NCBI GenBank assembly: GCA_035635855.1 | Contig: DASQAF010000006.1 | Location: 1 to 64,000 of the forward strand | Length of the DNA stretch: 64,000 bases | Source: UBA11740 sp035635855 | GTDB taxonomy: Bacteria; Acidobacteriota; Blastocatellia; Pyrinomonadales; Pyrinomonadaceae | Direction of reading: 5' to 3' | In this document: one piece after another, positions 14,293 through 21,071 of the stretch | Layout of the letters: every line of letters starts with the position of its first letter | Position numbering within the stretch: the first letter of the stretch is position 1 | Notes under the pieces: model-generated | What the model saw: only the letters and a program-made list of their open reading frames with translations | Databases searched by the model: none | Told to the model about the DNA's origin: nothing | Program-made: the position numbers and the translations under genes

Positions 14293-14559
14293 CTAGCGAA
14301 CAGACACGTCGGTCGGCACGTGACCCGTCGCTTTTCGTTTCGGCAAAGCAATGATTACTCCAAGAACAATGGCCAACGCCAAGACCAGCCACGGGAGTCG
14401 GAACAGAGAAAACATTAACAGTTGAAATTTCCAGTTTCGCGCGTATGCATCGTAGTCCTCGGGTAAGGCGAGAATTGTGACGACGTAGTAATAGGCGTAG
14501 ATACATGATGCGAGCAGCCACAGAAGAATCGTCCACAATATGAGTTCGAGTTTACGCAC
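14293..14559 (-). CDS. Two-segment membrane protein, paralogue D (first cassette of the array)
   Basis: 88 aa starting at GTG 14559. Same layout as 11983-12249: hydrophobic segments ~5-28 and ~44-68 with the loop TILALPEDYDAYARNWKFQL. As the cassette next to attI, it is the most recently inserted one by the usual integron rule, while its relative sits four attC sites away. Leader is long (about 125 bp) and holds a large palindrome. Function unknown. Confidence 0.72.
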   Translation of the reverse strand: MRKLELILWTILLWLLASCIYAYYYVVTILALPEDYDAYARNWKFQLLMFSLFRLPWLVLALAIVLGVIIALPKRKATGHVPTDVSVR

Positions 14560-14589
14560 AGTTGAAGCCGGTTACATTTGATACGCGCC

Positions 14590-14673
14590 GTGTCAGAACC
14601 CGGAGCGGTAGCGATGGGATCATCCACACAAGTTGAGCCTTGATCGGGTCGCTACCGCTCGCCGTTCTGACAC
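14590..14673. repeat. Large imperfect palindrome in the first cassette's leader
   Basis: TGTCAGAAC (14591-14599) pairs with GTTCTGACA (14664-14672), and GAGCGGTAGCGA (14603-14614) pairs with TCGCTACCGCTC (14649-14660), leaving a 34-nt loop. The GAGCGGTAGCGA word is one I remember from dispersed REP-like repeats of Acidobacteriota. It is not an attC: no RYYYAAC/GTTRRRY pair bounds it. Confidence 0.7.
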
Positions 14674-14682
14674 AGCGATGCG

Positions 14683-14765
14683 CGCGAACTAAATATTATG
14701 CCGACGCTGTCGGCATAAGCCTCTTATTCCGCGTCTTATGCCGCCGGCCGAGCGTCTTGTCATGA
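14683..14765 (-). other. Candidate attI recombination site
   Basis: CGCGAAC at 14683-14689 is the exact complement of the right core of attC 26, marking the junction of the last inserted cassette. The remaining bases up to the intI stop hold a perfect palindrome, arms TTATGCCGAC (14696) and GTCGGCATAA (ending 14718) with a 3-nt loop, and a third TTATGCCG copy at 14736-14743. These could be the extra integrase-binding boxes of attI. The palindrome lies 3' of intI, so a terminator role is also possible. Confidence 0.7.
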
Positions 14766-15743
14766 TCACAAATCCAGGGGGCTCTGGACGCCTCGGCCGC
14801 CGCGGTTCAGGACATGAGTATAGATCATTGTCGTGCGAACGTCCTTATGTCCCAACAACTCCTGTACGGTGCGAATATCATATCCGTTCTCCAGAAGATG
14901 AGTGGCGAAGCTATGCCGAAACGTGTGACAACTGCCATTCTTTGGGATGCGCGCGGCCCTGATTGCTTTCTTTACGGCTTTTTGAATCACATCATCGGAA
15001 AGGTGATGCCGGCGTTGCTTTTCGCTGCGCGGATCGATTGAACGACTCGCCGCCGGAAAAACATATTGCCAGCCCCACTCCTTTGGCGCTTGCGGATACT
15101 TGCGCGCCAGTGCATACGGCAAGAACACCTCACCGTGTCCAGCCTTGAGATCGTCTTTGTGCAGCAGTTTCACTTTTTGAAGATGATGCTCAAGCAGCTC
15201 TCTGACACTGTTCGGCAGCATGGTAACGCGATCCTTCTCACCCTTACCGTCTCGAACTGTTAATTGCCCATAGGTAAAATCGACGTCTTTGACGCGCAGC
15301 CGCAGGCTCTCCATTAATCGCAGGCCAGCGCCATACAGCAAGCTGACCACAAGCCAGTGCGCGCCTTCCAGATTCATCAGAATGCGTTTGGTTTCGTTAC
15401 GCGTGAAAACGAGTGGCAGCCGTTTCGGCTTTCGCGCCCGCTCGATATTGGAAACGTAGGGAAGTTCTTTCTTCAGGACATCGCGATAGAGAAACAGCAA
15501 TGCGCTCAGAGCAACGGTCTGCGTTGACGCGGAAATCTCGCTCTCGACCGCGAGGTGAGAGATGAAGGTGCGAATCTCGGCTTCGCCCATATTCCGCGGG
15601 TGCCTCTTCTTATGAAACAGAATGAACCGGCGAATCCAGTTCACATAAGCTTGCTCCGTGCGAATGCTGAAATGGCGCATGCGAGCGACCGTACGAACCT
15701 CTGCAAACAGACGCGGCTTGCTGGTGGACTGAAGTACGAGCAT
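14766..15743 (-). CDS. intI: Integron integrase (tyrosine recombinase)
   Basis: 325 aa from ATG 15743, which matches usual IntI length; an in-frame ATG at 15824 would add 27 residues of unlikely sequence. N-terminal SAM-like domain with the RHFSIRTEQAYVNWIRRFIL motif (IntI-typical), then the catalytic domain: Arg in LLYGAGLRLMESL, the IntI-only insert LARKYPQAPKEWGWQYVFPA, HTFRHSFATHLLE (His-x-x-Arg), LLGHKDVRTTMIYTHV (His and nucleophile Tyr). All catalytic residues are present, so it should be active: it recombines attI with folded single-stranded attC. Its 3' end faces the array, the inverse of the class 1 layout, so it is co-directional with the cassettes. I saw no LexA-like operator by eye. 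Confidence 0.95.
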   Translation of the reverse strand: MLVLQSTSKPRLFAEVRTVARMRHFSIRTEQAYVNWIRRFILFHKKRHPRNMGEAEIRTFISHLAVESEISASTQTVALSALLFLYRDVLKKELPYVSNIERARKPKRLPLVFTRNETKRILMNLEGAHWLVVSLLYGAGLRLMESLRLRVKDVDFTYGQLTVRDGKGEKDRVTMLPNSVRELLEHHLQKVKLLHKDDLKAGHGEVFLPYALARKYPQAPKEWGWQYVFPAASRSIDPRSEKQRRHHLSDDVIQKAVKKAIRAARIPKNGSCHTFRHSFATHLLENGYDIRTVQELLGHKDVRTTMIYTHVLNRGGRGVQSPLDL

Positions 15744-15914
15744 AGGAAGAAAGTGTGCGAACTGTACCCCACTCGGAGCTCGATGAAAACAGAGATCTCT
15801 TGCAAGAATTTTGCTAAGCAACACAAATCAAGGGTAGCGCTTACGCTTTGCCTGGGCTATTTTAGGTCACGCATTAAGTATTAAGACGCAGACAAGCGTG
15901 TCTGCACCTCTTCT

Positions 15915-17825
15915 ATGAGATCCATTATCGTCGGCACGGCCGGACACATCGATCACGGGAAGACTGCGCTGGTGCGCGCGTTGACCGGCATCGATGCCGA
16001 TCGTCTGCCGGAAGAAAAGCGTCGCGGAATAACGATCGATATAGGCTTTGCCGATCTTGATCTGGGTGAGGTGCGGGTCGGCTTTGTCGATGTGCCGGGG
16101 CATGAAAAGTTCGTGAAGAATATGCTGGCCGGCGCGCATGGGATCGATGTCGTGGCCCTGGTCATTGCCGCCGACGAGAGTGTGATGCCGCAGACGCGAG
16201 AGCACTTTGATATCTGCCGGCTGCTGGGGATTAGTTGTGGCCTCGTCGTCATTACGAAAAAGGACCTGGTCGATGAAGAACTGCTGCAGCTCGTTTCTGC
16301 CGAAGCCGCGGAATTGACGTCGGGTTCATTTTTGGAAGATGCGCCGGTGGTAGCGGTCAGCTCACGCACGGGCGAGGGAATTGAAGAGTTAAAGCAGACT
16401 CTACGCGAAATTGGATCGTTGGCGCCCGCGCGGTCCGCGGATTTCGTTACGCGCTTGCCGATAGATCGTTCGTTTACGATGCGCGGTTTTGGCGCCGTCG
16501 TTACCGGAACTCTGATTGCCGGACAAATCAACGAAGGCGACGAGCTGGAGCTGCTGCCGGCAGGGACGCGCGTACGCGTGCGTGGCTTGCAGGTCCACGG
16601 ATCTCAGGTCAAACAAGCATTCGCGGGCCAGCGCACGGCTGTCAATCTGGGTGGAATAGATGCGACAGCGATTGAACGCGGAATGACACTGGCGCCGGTC
16701 GCGCGTTTACGCCCGACGCAAGTCATTGACGCGCGCGTTCAGCTACTTGCTGGTGCGCCCCGCCCTTTGCGCTCGCGCCAGCGCGTGCGCATGCACATTG
16801 GCGCGGCGGAGGTTTTGGCGCGCGTGCGGGTGCTTGAAGATGCTGATGAGATCAAACCGGGTCAGCATGGGTTCGTTCAGTTTCGTACTGAGTCGCCGGT
16901 CGTTGCCGTGTGCGGAGATCGCTTTATCATTCGCGCCTACTCGCCGCAGCAAACAATCGGAGGCGGAGAAGTGCTGGACGCTTTTTCTTTCAGGCATCGC
17001 GCTCGCGACCTGGCCGACGCTCGCGAGCTCTTGCAAGCTCTTTCAAACATTGAAGGCGCAACGCGATTAGCGTTGTTCGCCGGCCGCGCCGGACAGGTGG
17101 GATTGCCGCGCGCGGAACTAGCGGCGCAAACCGGCTGGACCGATGAAGTGATCGAGGCGGCCGCGAAACAGGCGCTGGCCCACGGCGCCGTCCTGGACGT
17201 GGAAGGCACCCTCATCAGTCGCGAGAGTTTCGCCGAACTCAAGCGAATGGTGAGCGCGGAGGTTGCGGCACATCATGAGCGCGAGCCTTTGTCTCGCGGG
17301 CTGACCAGAGAAGTTTTGCGAGAGCGCTGCTTTGCTCACTCGCCGCCGGAACTGTTTCGCGCGGTAATTTCAGAGTTGGAAAAAGAAGGATCGTTGCTGG
17401 CTGAAAAAGATATTGTGCGCCGGCGCGAACACACGCGCACGCTTTCGGACGAAGACGCGCGGCTGCGAGATGGTTTGGAAAAGGTCTATCGTGGCGCGGC
17501 CCTGGCAGCGCCGAGTCTGAACGAAGCTCTGGAACGGGCGGGCGCGGGAGCGTCTGCACCACATGGCCGGAAGGTGCTGCAATTGCTTATCGATTCCGGC
17601 GTGCTGGTGAAGGTGCACGGCGAGATGTTTTTTCATCGCGCTGCGCTGGATGAGCTGACGAAGAAGCTGCGGACATATGCAGAGCAGCATGCGGATCGAG
17701 CGATTGACGTGGCGGCATTCAAGGATCTGGCCGGCATCTCGCGCAAGTACGCGATCCCACTGCTCGAGTATCTCGATCGCCAGCGGGTGACGCGGCGCGA
17801 GGGTGACCGGCGAATTGTGCTGTGA
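15915..17825 (+). CDS. selB: Selenocysteine-specific translation elongation factor SelB
   Basis: 636 aa, standard SelB length. GTPase motifs: G1 GHIDHGKTAL, G3 DVPGHEKF, G4 TKKD. The sequence lacks the EF-Tu effector pattern but has IDIGFADLDL, typical of SelB. Domain II (FTMRGFGAVVTGTLIAG) and III follow, then a C-terminal half of winged-helix repeats (from ~370) that in known SelBs bind the SECIS hairpin of the mRNA; it ends RKYAIPLLEYLDRQRVTRR, a conserved SelB end. It delivers Sec-tRNA to the ribosome at UGA. The presence of a UGA-containing gene right downstream supports use. selA, selC and selD are not in this window. Confidence 0.96.
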   Translation: MRSIIVGTAGHIDHGKTALVRALTGIDADRLPEEKRRGITIDIGFADLDLGEVRVGFVDVPGHEKFVKNMLAGAHGIDVVALVIAADESVMPQTREHFDICRLLGISCGLVVITKKDLVDEELLQLVSAEAAELTSGSFLEDAPVVAVSSRTGEGIEELKQTLREIGSLAPARSADFVTRLPIDRSFTMRGFGAVVTGTLIAGQINEGDELELLPAGTRVRVRGLQVHGSQVKQAFAGQRTAVNLGGIDATAIERGMTLAPVARLRPTQVIDARVQLLAGAPRPLRSRQRVRMHIGAAEVLARVRVLEDADEIKPGQHGFVQFRTESPVVAVCGDRFIIRAYSPQQTIGGGEVLDAFSFRHRARDLADARELLQALSNIEGATRLALFAGRAGQVGLPRAELAAQTGWTDEVIEAAAKQALAHGAVLDVEGTLISRESFAELKRMVSAEVAAHHEREPLSRGLTREVLRERCFAHSPPELFRAVISELEKEGSLLAEKDIVRRREHTRTLSDEDARLRDGLEKVYRGAALAAPSLNEALERAGAGASAPHGRKVLQLLIDSGVLVKVHGEMFFHRAALDELTKKLRTYAEQHADRAIDVAAFKDLAGISRKYAIPLLEYLDRQRVTRREGDRRIVL

Positions 17826-17891
17826 CTGGGCGCGTAAATTCTCGCTCACTTTTGCTTCACCTGCCTGCCCAGGTTCGCGGCTCTGCCGCCT

Positions 17892-18017
17892 CACAGTGCG
17901 GAAAGGCTGTGCCTTTCCGAAGCGAACTCTACCTAGCTCTCCAGCCTGAGGCTTAGCCTCAGGCCGAAAGGAAAAGGAATAATCGCTGACGGTAAGCCAC
18001 AGGCTTACCGCACTGTG
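17892..18017. repeat. Cluster of nested palindromes between selB and the rhodanese gene
   Basis: Outer arms CACAGTGCGG (17892-17901) and CCGCACTGTG (18008-18017) enclose three hairpins with 3-nt loops: GGAAAGGC/GCCTTTCC (17900-17918), GCCTGAGGC/GCCTCAGGC (17944-17964) and CGGTAAGCC/GGCTTACCG (17990-18010). The pattern looks like a REP cluster. It makes up much of the 318-bp gap, so the two genes may be separate transcription units. Confidence 0.75.
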
Positions 18018-18143
18018 CTGCGGCGAAGCCGCGCGATGATGCGCGAGACAGCCTGTCGTAACAGTTCTCTTACCCTGGGCACTTTGCATCTACGCCGCAA
18101 AGTTGTAAATTATTTCCAGCCTAATAAGGACAGGAGTACTAAT

Positions 18144-18617
18144 ATGCGGATTGCTGTTTTGACATCATTAATATTCATCGTGGCGATCGGGATACTGGCG
18201 GGATGCACCTCAAGGGATGCGATCGTTTCGCAAACTCAAAGGCCTTCCGGTCAAAGCTCCCAGTCGCCATCACCCCCGGCAGATAATGCACGTCGAATCA
18301 CGGCGGCTGAGGCCTATAAGTTGTACGAGAAGGGAAACGTGCTGATCATTGATACGCGCACCGAAGCAGCATTTAAGGAGAGCCACATCAAAGGCGCAAT
18401 CCTGGTGCCCGTTAATGAGGTGGCCGCCAAGGCGAACGGACTGCCTCATGACAAGATGATCGTGGCCTACTGTACTTGACCGGCCGAACACACGTCCGCC
18501 GGTGCGGTGGTCACATTAAAAGCAAAGGGATTCGATAACGCAGCAGCTTTGTTGGGTGGTCTGGCGGCCTGGAAGGGCGCCGGCTATCCGGTCGAAGGAA
18601 CCAGCGAAAAGCAGTAA
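18144..18617 (+). CDS. Rhodanese-like lipoprotein, probable selenoprotein (UGA = Sec at residue 112)
   Basis: ATG 18144 follows AGGAG by seven bases. MRIAVLTSLIFIVAIGILAG, then C is a lipoprotein signal. After a Ser/Pro linker comes a rhodanese domain: ITAAEAYKLYEKGNVLIIDT, RTEAAFKESHIKGAI (the DxR...HIxGA motif), and the active loop IVAYCT. There the frame meets TGA (18477-18479) and continues open for 45 codons to TAA 18615-18617 with PAEHTSAGAVVTLKAKGF, then LLGGLAAWKGAGYPV, the conserved rhodanese end. Cys-containing relatives, as I recall them, read YCTCPAEHTSA, so the UGA replaces the Cys two residues after the catalytic-type Cys. selB lies just upstream and a SECIS-like hairpin follows the UGA. 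The alternative is a nonsense mutation. Confidence 0.88.
18493..18509 (+). promoter_or_regulatory. Putative bacterial SECIS element within the coding sequence
   Basis: Starts 13 nt after the UGA. Hairpin: C18493-G18509, G18494-U18508, bulged U18495, then CCGC (18496-18499) pairing with GCGG (18504-18507), with apical loop CGGU. A bulged U on the 5' side and G-U in the loop at about this distance are the features SelB recognises in the E. coli fdhF element. A competing longer pairing ACCGGC (18479-18484) with GCCGGU (18498-18503) exists. No folding energy was computed. Confidence 0.7.
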
Positions 18618-18699
18618 GGCAAAGTAAAAAGGTAAGAGGCAAGAGTAAGGCGGGAGAGGTTATGTATCCCCGCTTTATTTTTGCCTTTTTACTTTTGGG

Positions 18700-18812
18700 G
18701 TTGTCTTCCTGGATTTGCTCCCTCTCCTTTTGGGAGAGAGCTGGGGAAAGGGCGCAGTACGCCGCCGTAACCCCTCACCCTAACCCTCTCCCAGAGGGAG
18801 AGGGAACTTGCT
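18700..18812. repeat. CTCTCC-type inverted repeat and gap
   Basis: The gap between the rhodanese gene and the Usp gene (18618-18812) contains ccctctcctttt...gggagagagc and ccctctccc...gggagaggg, a common dispersed palindrome. It may terminate both convergent genes. No gene seen. Confidence 0.55.
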
Positions 18813-19778
18813 TCACGTTTGCGGTACTGGCTCGGATCTGGCAAACGCCGGCAATGGCGTGACGACCCTTCCGGAAGGCACGCAGAGCACGGGACAAGGT
18901 GCATTGCGCACGACGCGCTCAATCTCTGAACCGAGGGCCGGTGCCCCGCCGAACAGAGAAGCGTGGACACTGGTGCCGATGACGATCAGGTCCGCATCAG
19001 TCTCGGCTGCCAGACGAACGATTTCAGCATAGGGCCGGCCTTCCGCAACGTGGGTGATCACACGGCCGTCGTCTTCTCCGGCAAACGATTCCATGCGATC
19101 CCTCACTTCACCCCGCATACGCGAAAGGGCTGACCGCCCGCCCTCGGGAAACATCACCGAAATCTGTTCAAAGTAATCGCCGATCACGTAAGCGGCGTGC
19201 ATCTCTGCGCCGGTGGCAGTAGCCAGTTCGCGCGCCAGGTGGGTCGCGGCGATCGATGAGGGACGAAAGTTAGTCGCGAGCAGAATCCGGTTCAAGCGAA
19301 TTTCCGTCTGGGCGCCGCGATGTTCCACAAAATCATGTTGCGGCGGGCGGATAGTAAGCACGGGACAAGGGGCTTCGGCGATAATCTCTTCCGCGGTCGA
19401 GCCCCACAAGGCACGAGCCAGGCCGCGACGGCCGTGGGTTACGACGGTCACCAGATCGATGTCATAGTCGCGCACCGCTTTGGCTATCTCGTGCGCGGGT
19501 TCGCCCTCGACAATTACCGGTTCGACCTCGAGGCCCTCTAATAGCGGGTCGGTAAGCAGGCCCTTCACCTCGCCGCGCAGTTGCAGCAGCCAGTTTGTTT
19601 CCTGCTCTTGCAGCACGCGTTCAGGTAGAGTCATCAGGTTTGGCGGAACGGCGCCGGTCTGGACGCTGAACAGAATGACTCGGCCGCGCCCTTGGCGAGC
19701 AAAGGCGGCGGCATACTTAAGCGCCGAACGCGCATGCGGGGTAAAGTCAGTCGGAAAAAGAATGTTTCTGAAAGACAT
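18813..19778 (-). CDS. Universal stress protein with two tandem Usp domains
   Basis: 321 aa. Domain 1 (~1-147) starts FRNILFPTDFTPHARSALKY and contains the ATP-binding pattern G-x2-G-x9-G-S/T in VVTHGRRGLARALWGSTAEE, followed by CPVLTIRPP. Domain 2 (~158-305) repeats the fold (NRILLATNFRPSSIAATHLA, then LIVIGTSVHASLFGG, CPVLCVPSG) with a less perfect nucleotide motif. So one domain probably binds ATP and the other has diverged. Such proteins help cells survive starvation and redox or membrane stress, by mechanisms that vary. Single gene, no operon. Confidence 0.93.
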   Translation of the reverse strand: MSFRNILFPTDFTPHARSALKYAAAFARQGRGRVILFSVQTGAVPPNLMTLPERVLQEQETNWLLQLRGEVKGLLTDPLLEGLEVEPVIVEGEPAHEIAKAVRDYDIDLVTVVTHGRRGLARALWGSTAEEIIAEAPCPVLTIRPPQHDFVEHRGAQTEIRLNRILLATNFRPSSIAATHLARELATATGAEMHAAYVIGDYFEQISVMFPEGGRSALSRMRGEVRDRMESFAGEDDGRVITHVAEGRPYAEIVRLAAETDADLIVIGTSVHASLFGGAPALGSEIERVVRNAPCPVLCVPSGRVVTPLPAFARSEPVPQT

Positions 19779-19794
19779 GGTGTTTGGAACTTGG

Positions 19795-19905
19795 TGCTTA
19801 GAGCTTAGATCTTAGAGCTTAGTCCATAGTACTCCGTGACGTCGGTCGCCAGTGACGACGAGGATTCAACTATTAAGATCTAAGCACTAAGACCTAAGCT
19901 CATTT
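19795..19905. repeat. AGATCTTAG-type inverted repeat
   Basis: gcttagagcttagatcttag (19799-) and its inverted counterpart attaagatctaagcactaag (19873-) form an imperfect palindrome in the gap between two minus-strand genes. Confidence 0.55.
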
Positions 19906-19906
19906 C

Positions 19907-20827
19907 TTAAATCACTTTTGTTCCGGCGATGCGATCGAACTGTGCTTGAAAGCCCGATCTCGTCAAAAGCTCTTTGCGCTTGCGCGCCAGCAGAGCCAGT
20001 TCCAGCGCCACTCGTTCACGAACGCGTCGGGCCCGATCGCCCGTCGCCACTTTCTCGACCACGCGACGCAACGCCTCGCTCAGTCCGGCGACATAAGTGT
20101 GCGGCGGCAATTCATGAATTACGGTCGCCTGTGAGTTGGCATACTCGAAGCCACTCGACGTTGGATCGAGAAAAGCGTAATCGTCCGCCAGCTCTAAACG
20201 CGTGGCCCGGAAAAGCGCTAGAAAGTCGGCGCCGGTGCCGATCAAGGCCCGCTCGACGACGCCGATCAATTCGCCGCTGGCCTTTACCACTTCGCTCCAG
20301 TCAATGGTCCCTTCGGCATCGTCCTGCTGGGCTGCGGGCTCGGCTAAGGATGTCGCGGTGACCGCTAATTCAGACTCGTCATCTGAATCAGCCAGCGCCG
20401 GTTCACTTTTCGCCGGCTGGCCGACAATCTGCGGCGGTGCTTCGCTTGAAGGATCTGGCGGCGGCTCCTCAGTCGGAACAGAGGCAGCAGGTTCGATAAT
20501 GTCCTCAGGCACAGCCGCGCTCCGTACGACAACTGCCTCGTCTGCGCCTTCAAAAACGCTGATTGAGCCGGACGACTCTCGCGCTCGCAAAACCAGACGG
20601 TGCAGGGCCGCTTGTTCCAACGTCTCGGTCCCCGCCGCGCGATCGATTTCGTGCACCAGCGGCGCGTTCGATCCCGTCATGTAGACGTCAGCCGTGTAGT
20701 CAGTAAGCTCCACGTGCACGCGGCCGATGAATCCGCGCTGCGAAAGACTGCGCAAAAGCGACCAGAGATTGACGAAGCTGGTATCCAGATTCTCGTGGAG
20801 CACGCGCGACTTGGATTCTGCAGTCAT
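19907..20827 (-). CDS. Hypothetical protein with acidic Pro/Glu linker
   Basis: 306 aa from ATG 20827; the frame is open far upstream but that part is low-complexity and overlaps the divergent permease leader. N-terminal domain (~1-90) is alpha/beta (NLWSLLRSLSQRGFIGRVHV, then DYTADVYMTGSNAPLVHEID). Residues ~105-165 are an acidic, proline-rich linker (EEPPPDPSSEAPP). The C-terminal part (~170-300) is helical (ASGELIGVVERALIGTGADF, then RRVVEKVATGDRARRVRERV). The two-domain layout with a flexible linker suggests a signalling or regulatory adaptor, but I do not recognise it. Confidence 0.72.
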   Translation of the reverse strand: MTAESKSRVLHENLDTSFVNLWSLLRSLSQRGFIGRVHVELTDYTADVYMTGSNAPLVHEIDRAAGTETLEQAALHRLVLRARESSGSISVFEGADEAVVVRSAAVPEDIIEPAASVPTEEPPPDPSSEAPPQIVGQPAKSEPALADSDDESELAVTATSLAEPAAQQDDAEGTIDWSEVVKASGELIGVVERALIGTGADFLALFRATRLELADDYAFLDPTSSGFEYANSQATVIHELPPHTYVAGLSEALRRVVEKVATGDRARRVRERVALELALLARKRKELLTRSGFQAQFDRIAGTKVI

Positions 20828-21071
20828 GGGGCAACAATATTTCGATCGCAGCGGAGCATAACAAAGGGAAAGCGCAAAGGGCAAAGCGGAAAGGGGGAAG
20901 AGTGCCAAGAGGAAACCAGCGGCGCATGCATCTTTGTATGGCGTGCGCTGGAGTCCGCGCGCAAAGATGCGTGCGATCCGATAAAGCTTGAAACTTCCTA
21001 TCCGAAACCTTAAACTCCGCGGCAACAATTGCGCGTGCGGAATCGAATCCATTTCAGGGAGACGAAAAATC

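Larger units (their letters stand above)
1..15743 (-). mobile_element. Chromosomal integron: IntI, attI and at least 26 attC-bounded cassettes (left edge cut by the window)
   Basis: The sequence shows 26 near-identical 100-108 bp palindromic sites, each starting RYYYAAC and ending GTTRRRY (with tolerated variants), spaced 0.35-1.1 kb apart between small genes. All but one of the genes lie on the minus strand. A tyrosine recombinase with the IntI-specific insert closes the right end. For 25 of 26 cassettes the 7-bp core on the gene's left is the exact reverse complement of the core on its right, as expected when each gene plus the attC to its left was once a free circle. The uniform attC sites are typical of sedentary chromosomal integrons. 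The integrase stop codon, not its start, faces the array. Cassette genes are numbered here from the integrase leftward; the oldest cassettes lie beyond position 1. Confidence 0.95.

Noticed and set aside
15744..15824. 27-residue N-terminal extension of the integrase
   Set aside because: Does not resemble IntI starts; the inner ATG gives the usual length.
18015..18143. 43-residue N-terminal extension of the rhodanese
   Set aside because: It runs through the palindrome cluster, and ATG 18144 has a good ribosome site followed by a lipoprotein signal.
17826..18143. selC (tRNA-Sec) in the gap after selB
   Set aside because: The hairpins there have 3-nt loops and no cloverleaf, TCA anticodon loop or T arm.
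18144..18479. Rhodanese gene ending at TGA 18479 as a pseudogene or 111-aa protein
   Set aside because: The conserved C-terminal half continues in frame, selB is adjacent and a SECIS-like hairpin follows; read-through is the better explanation.
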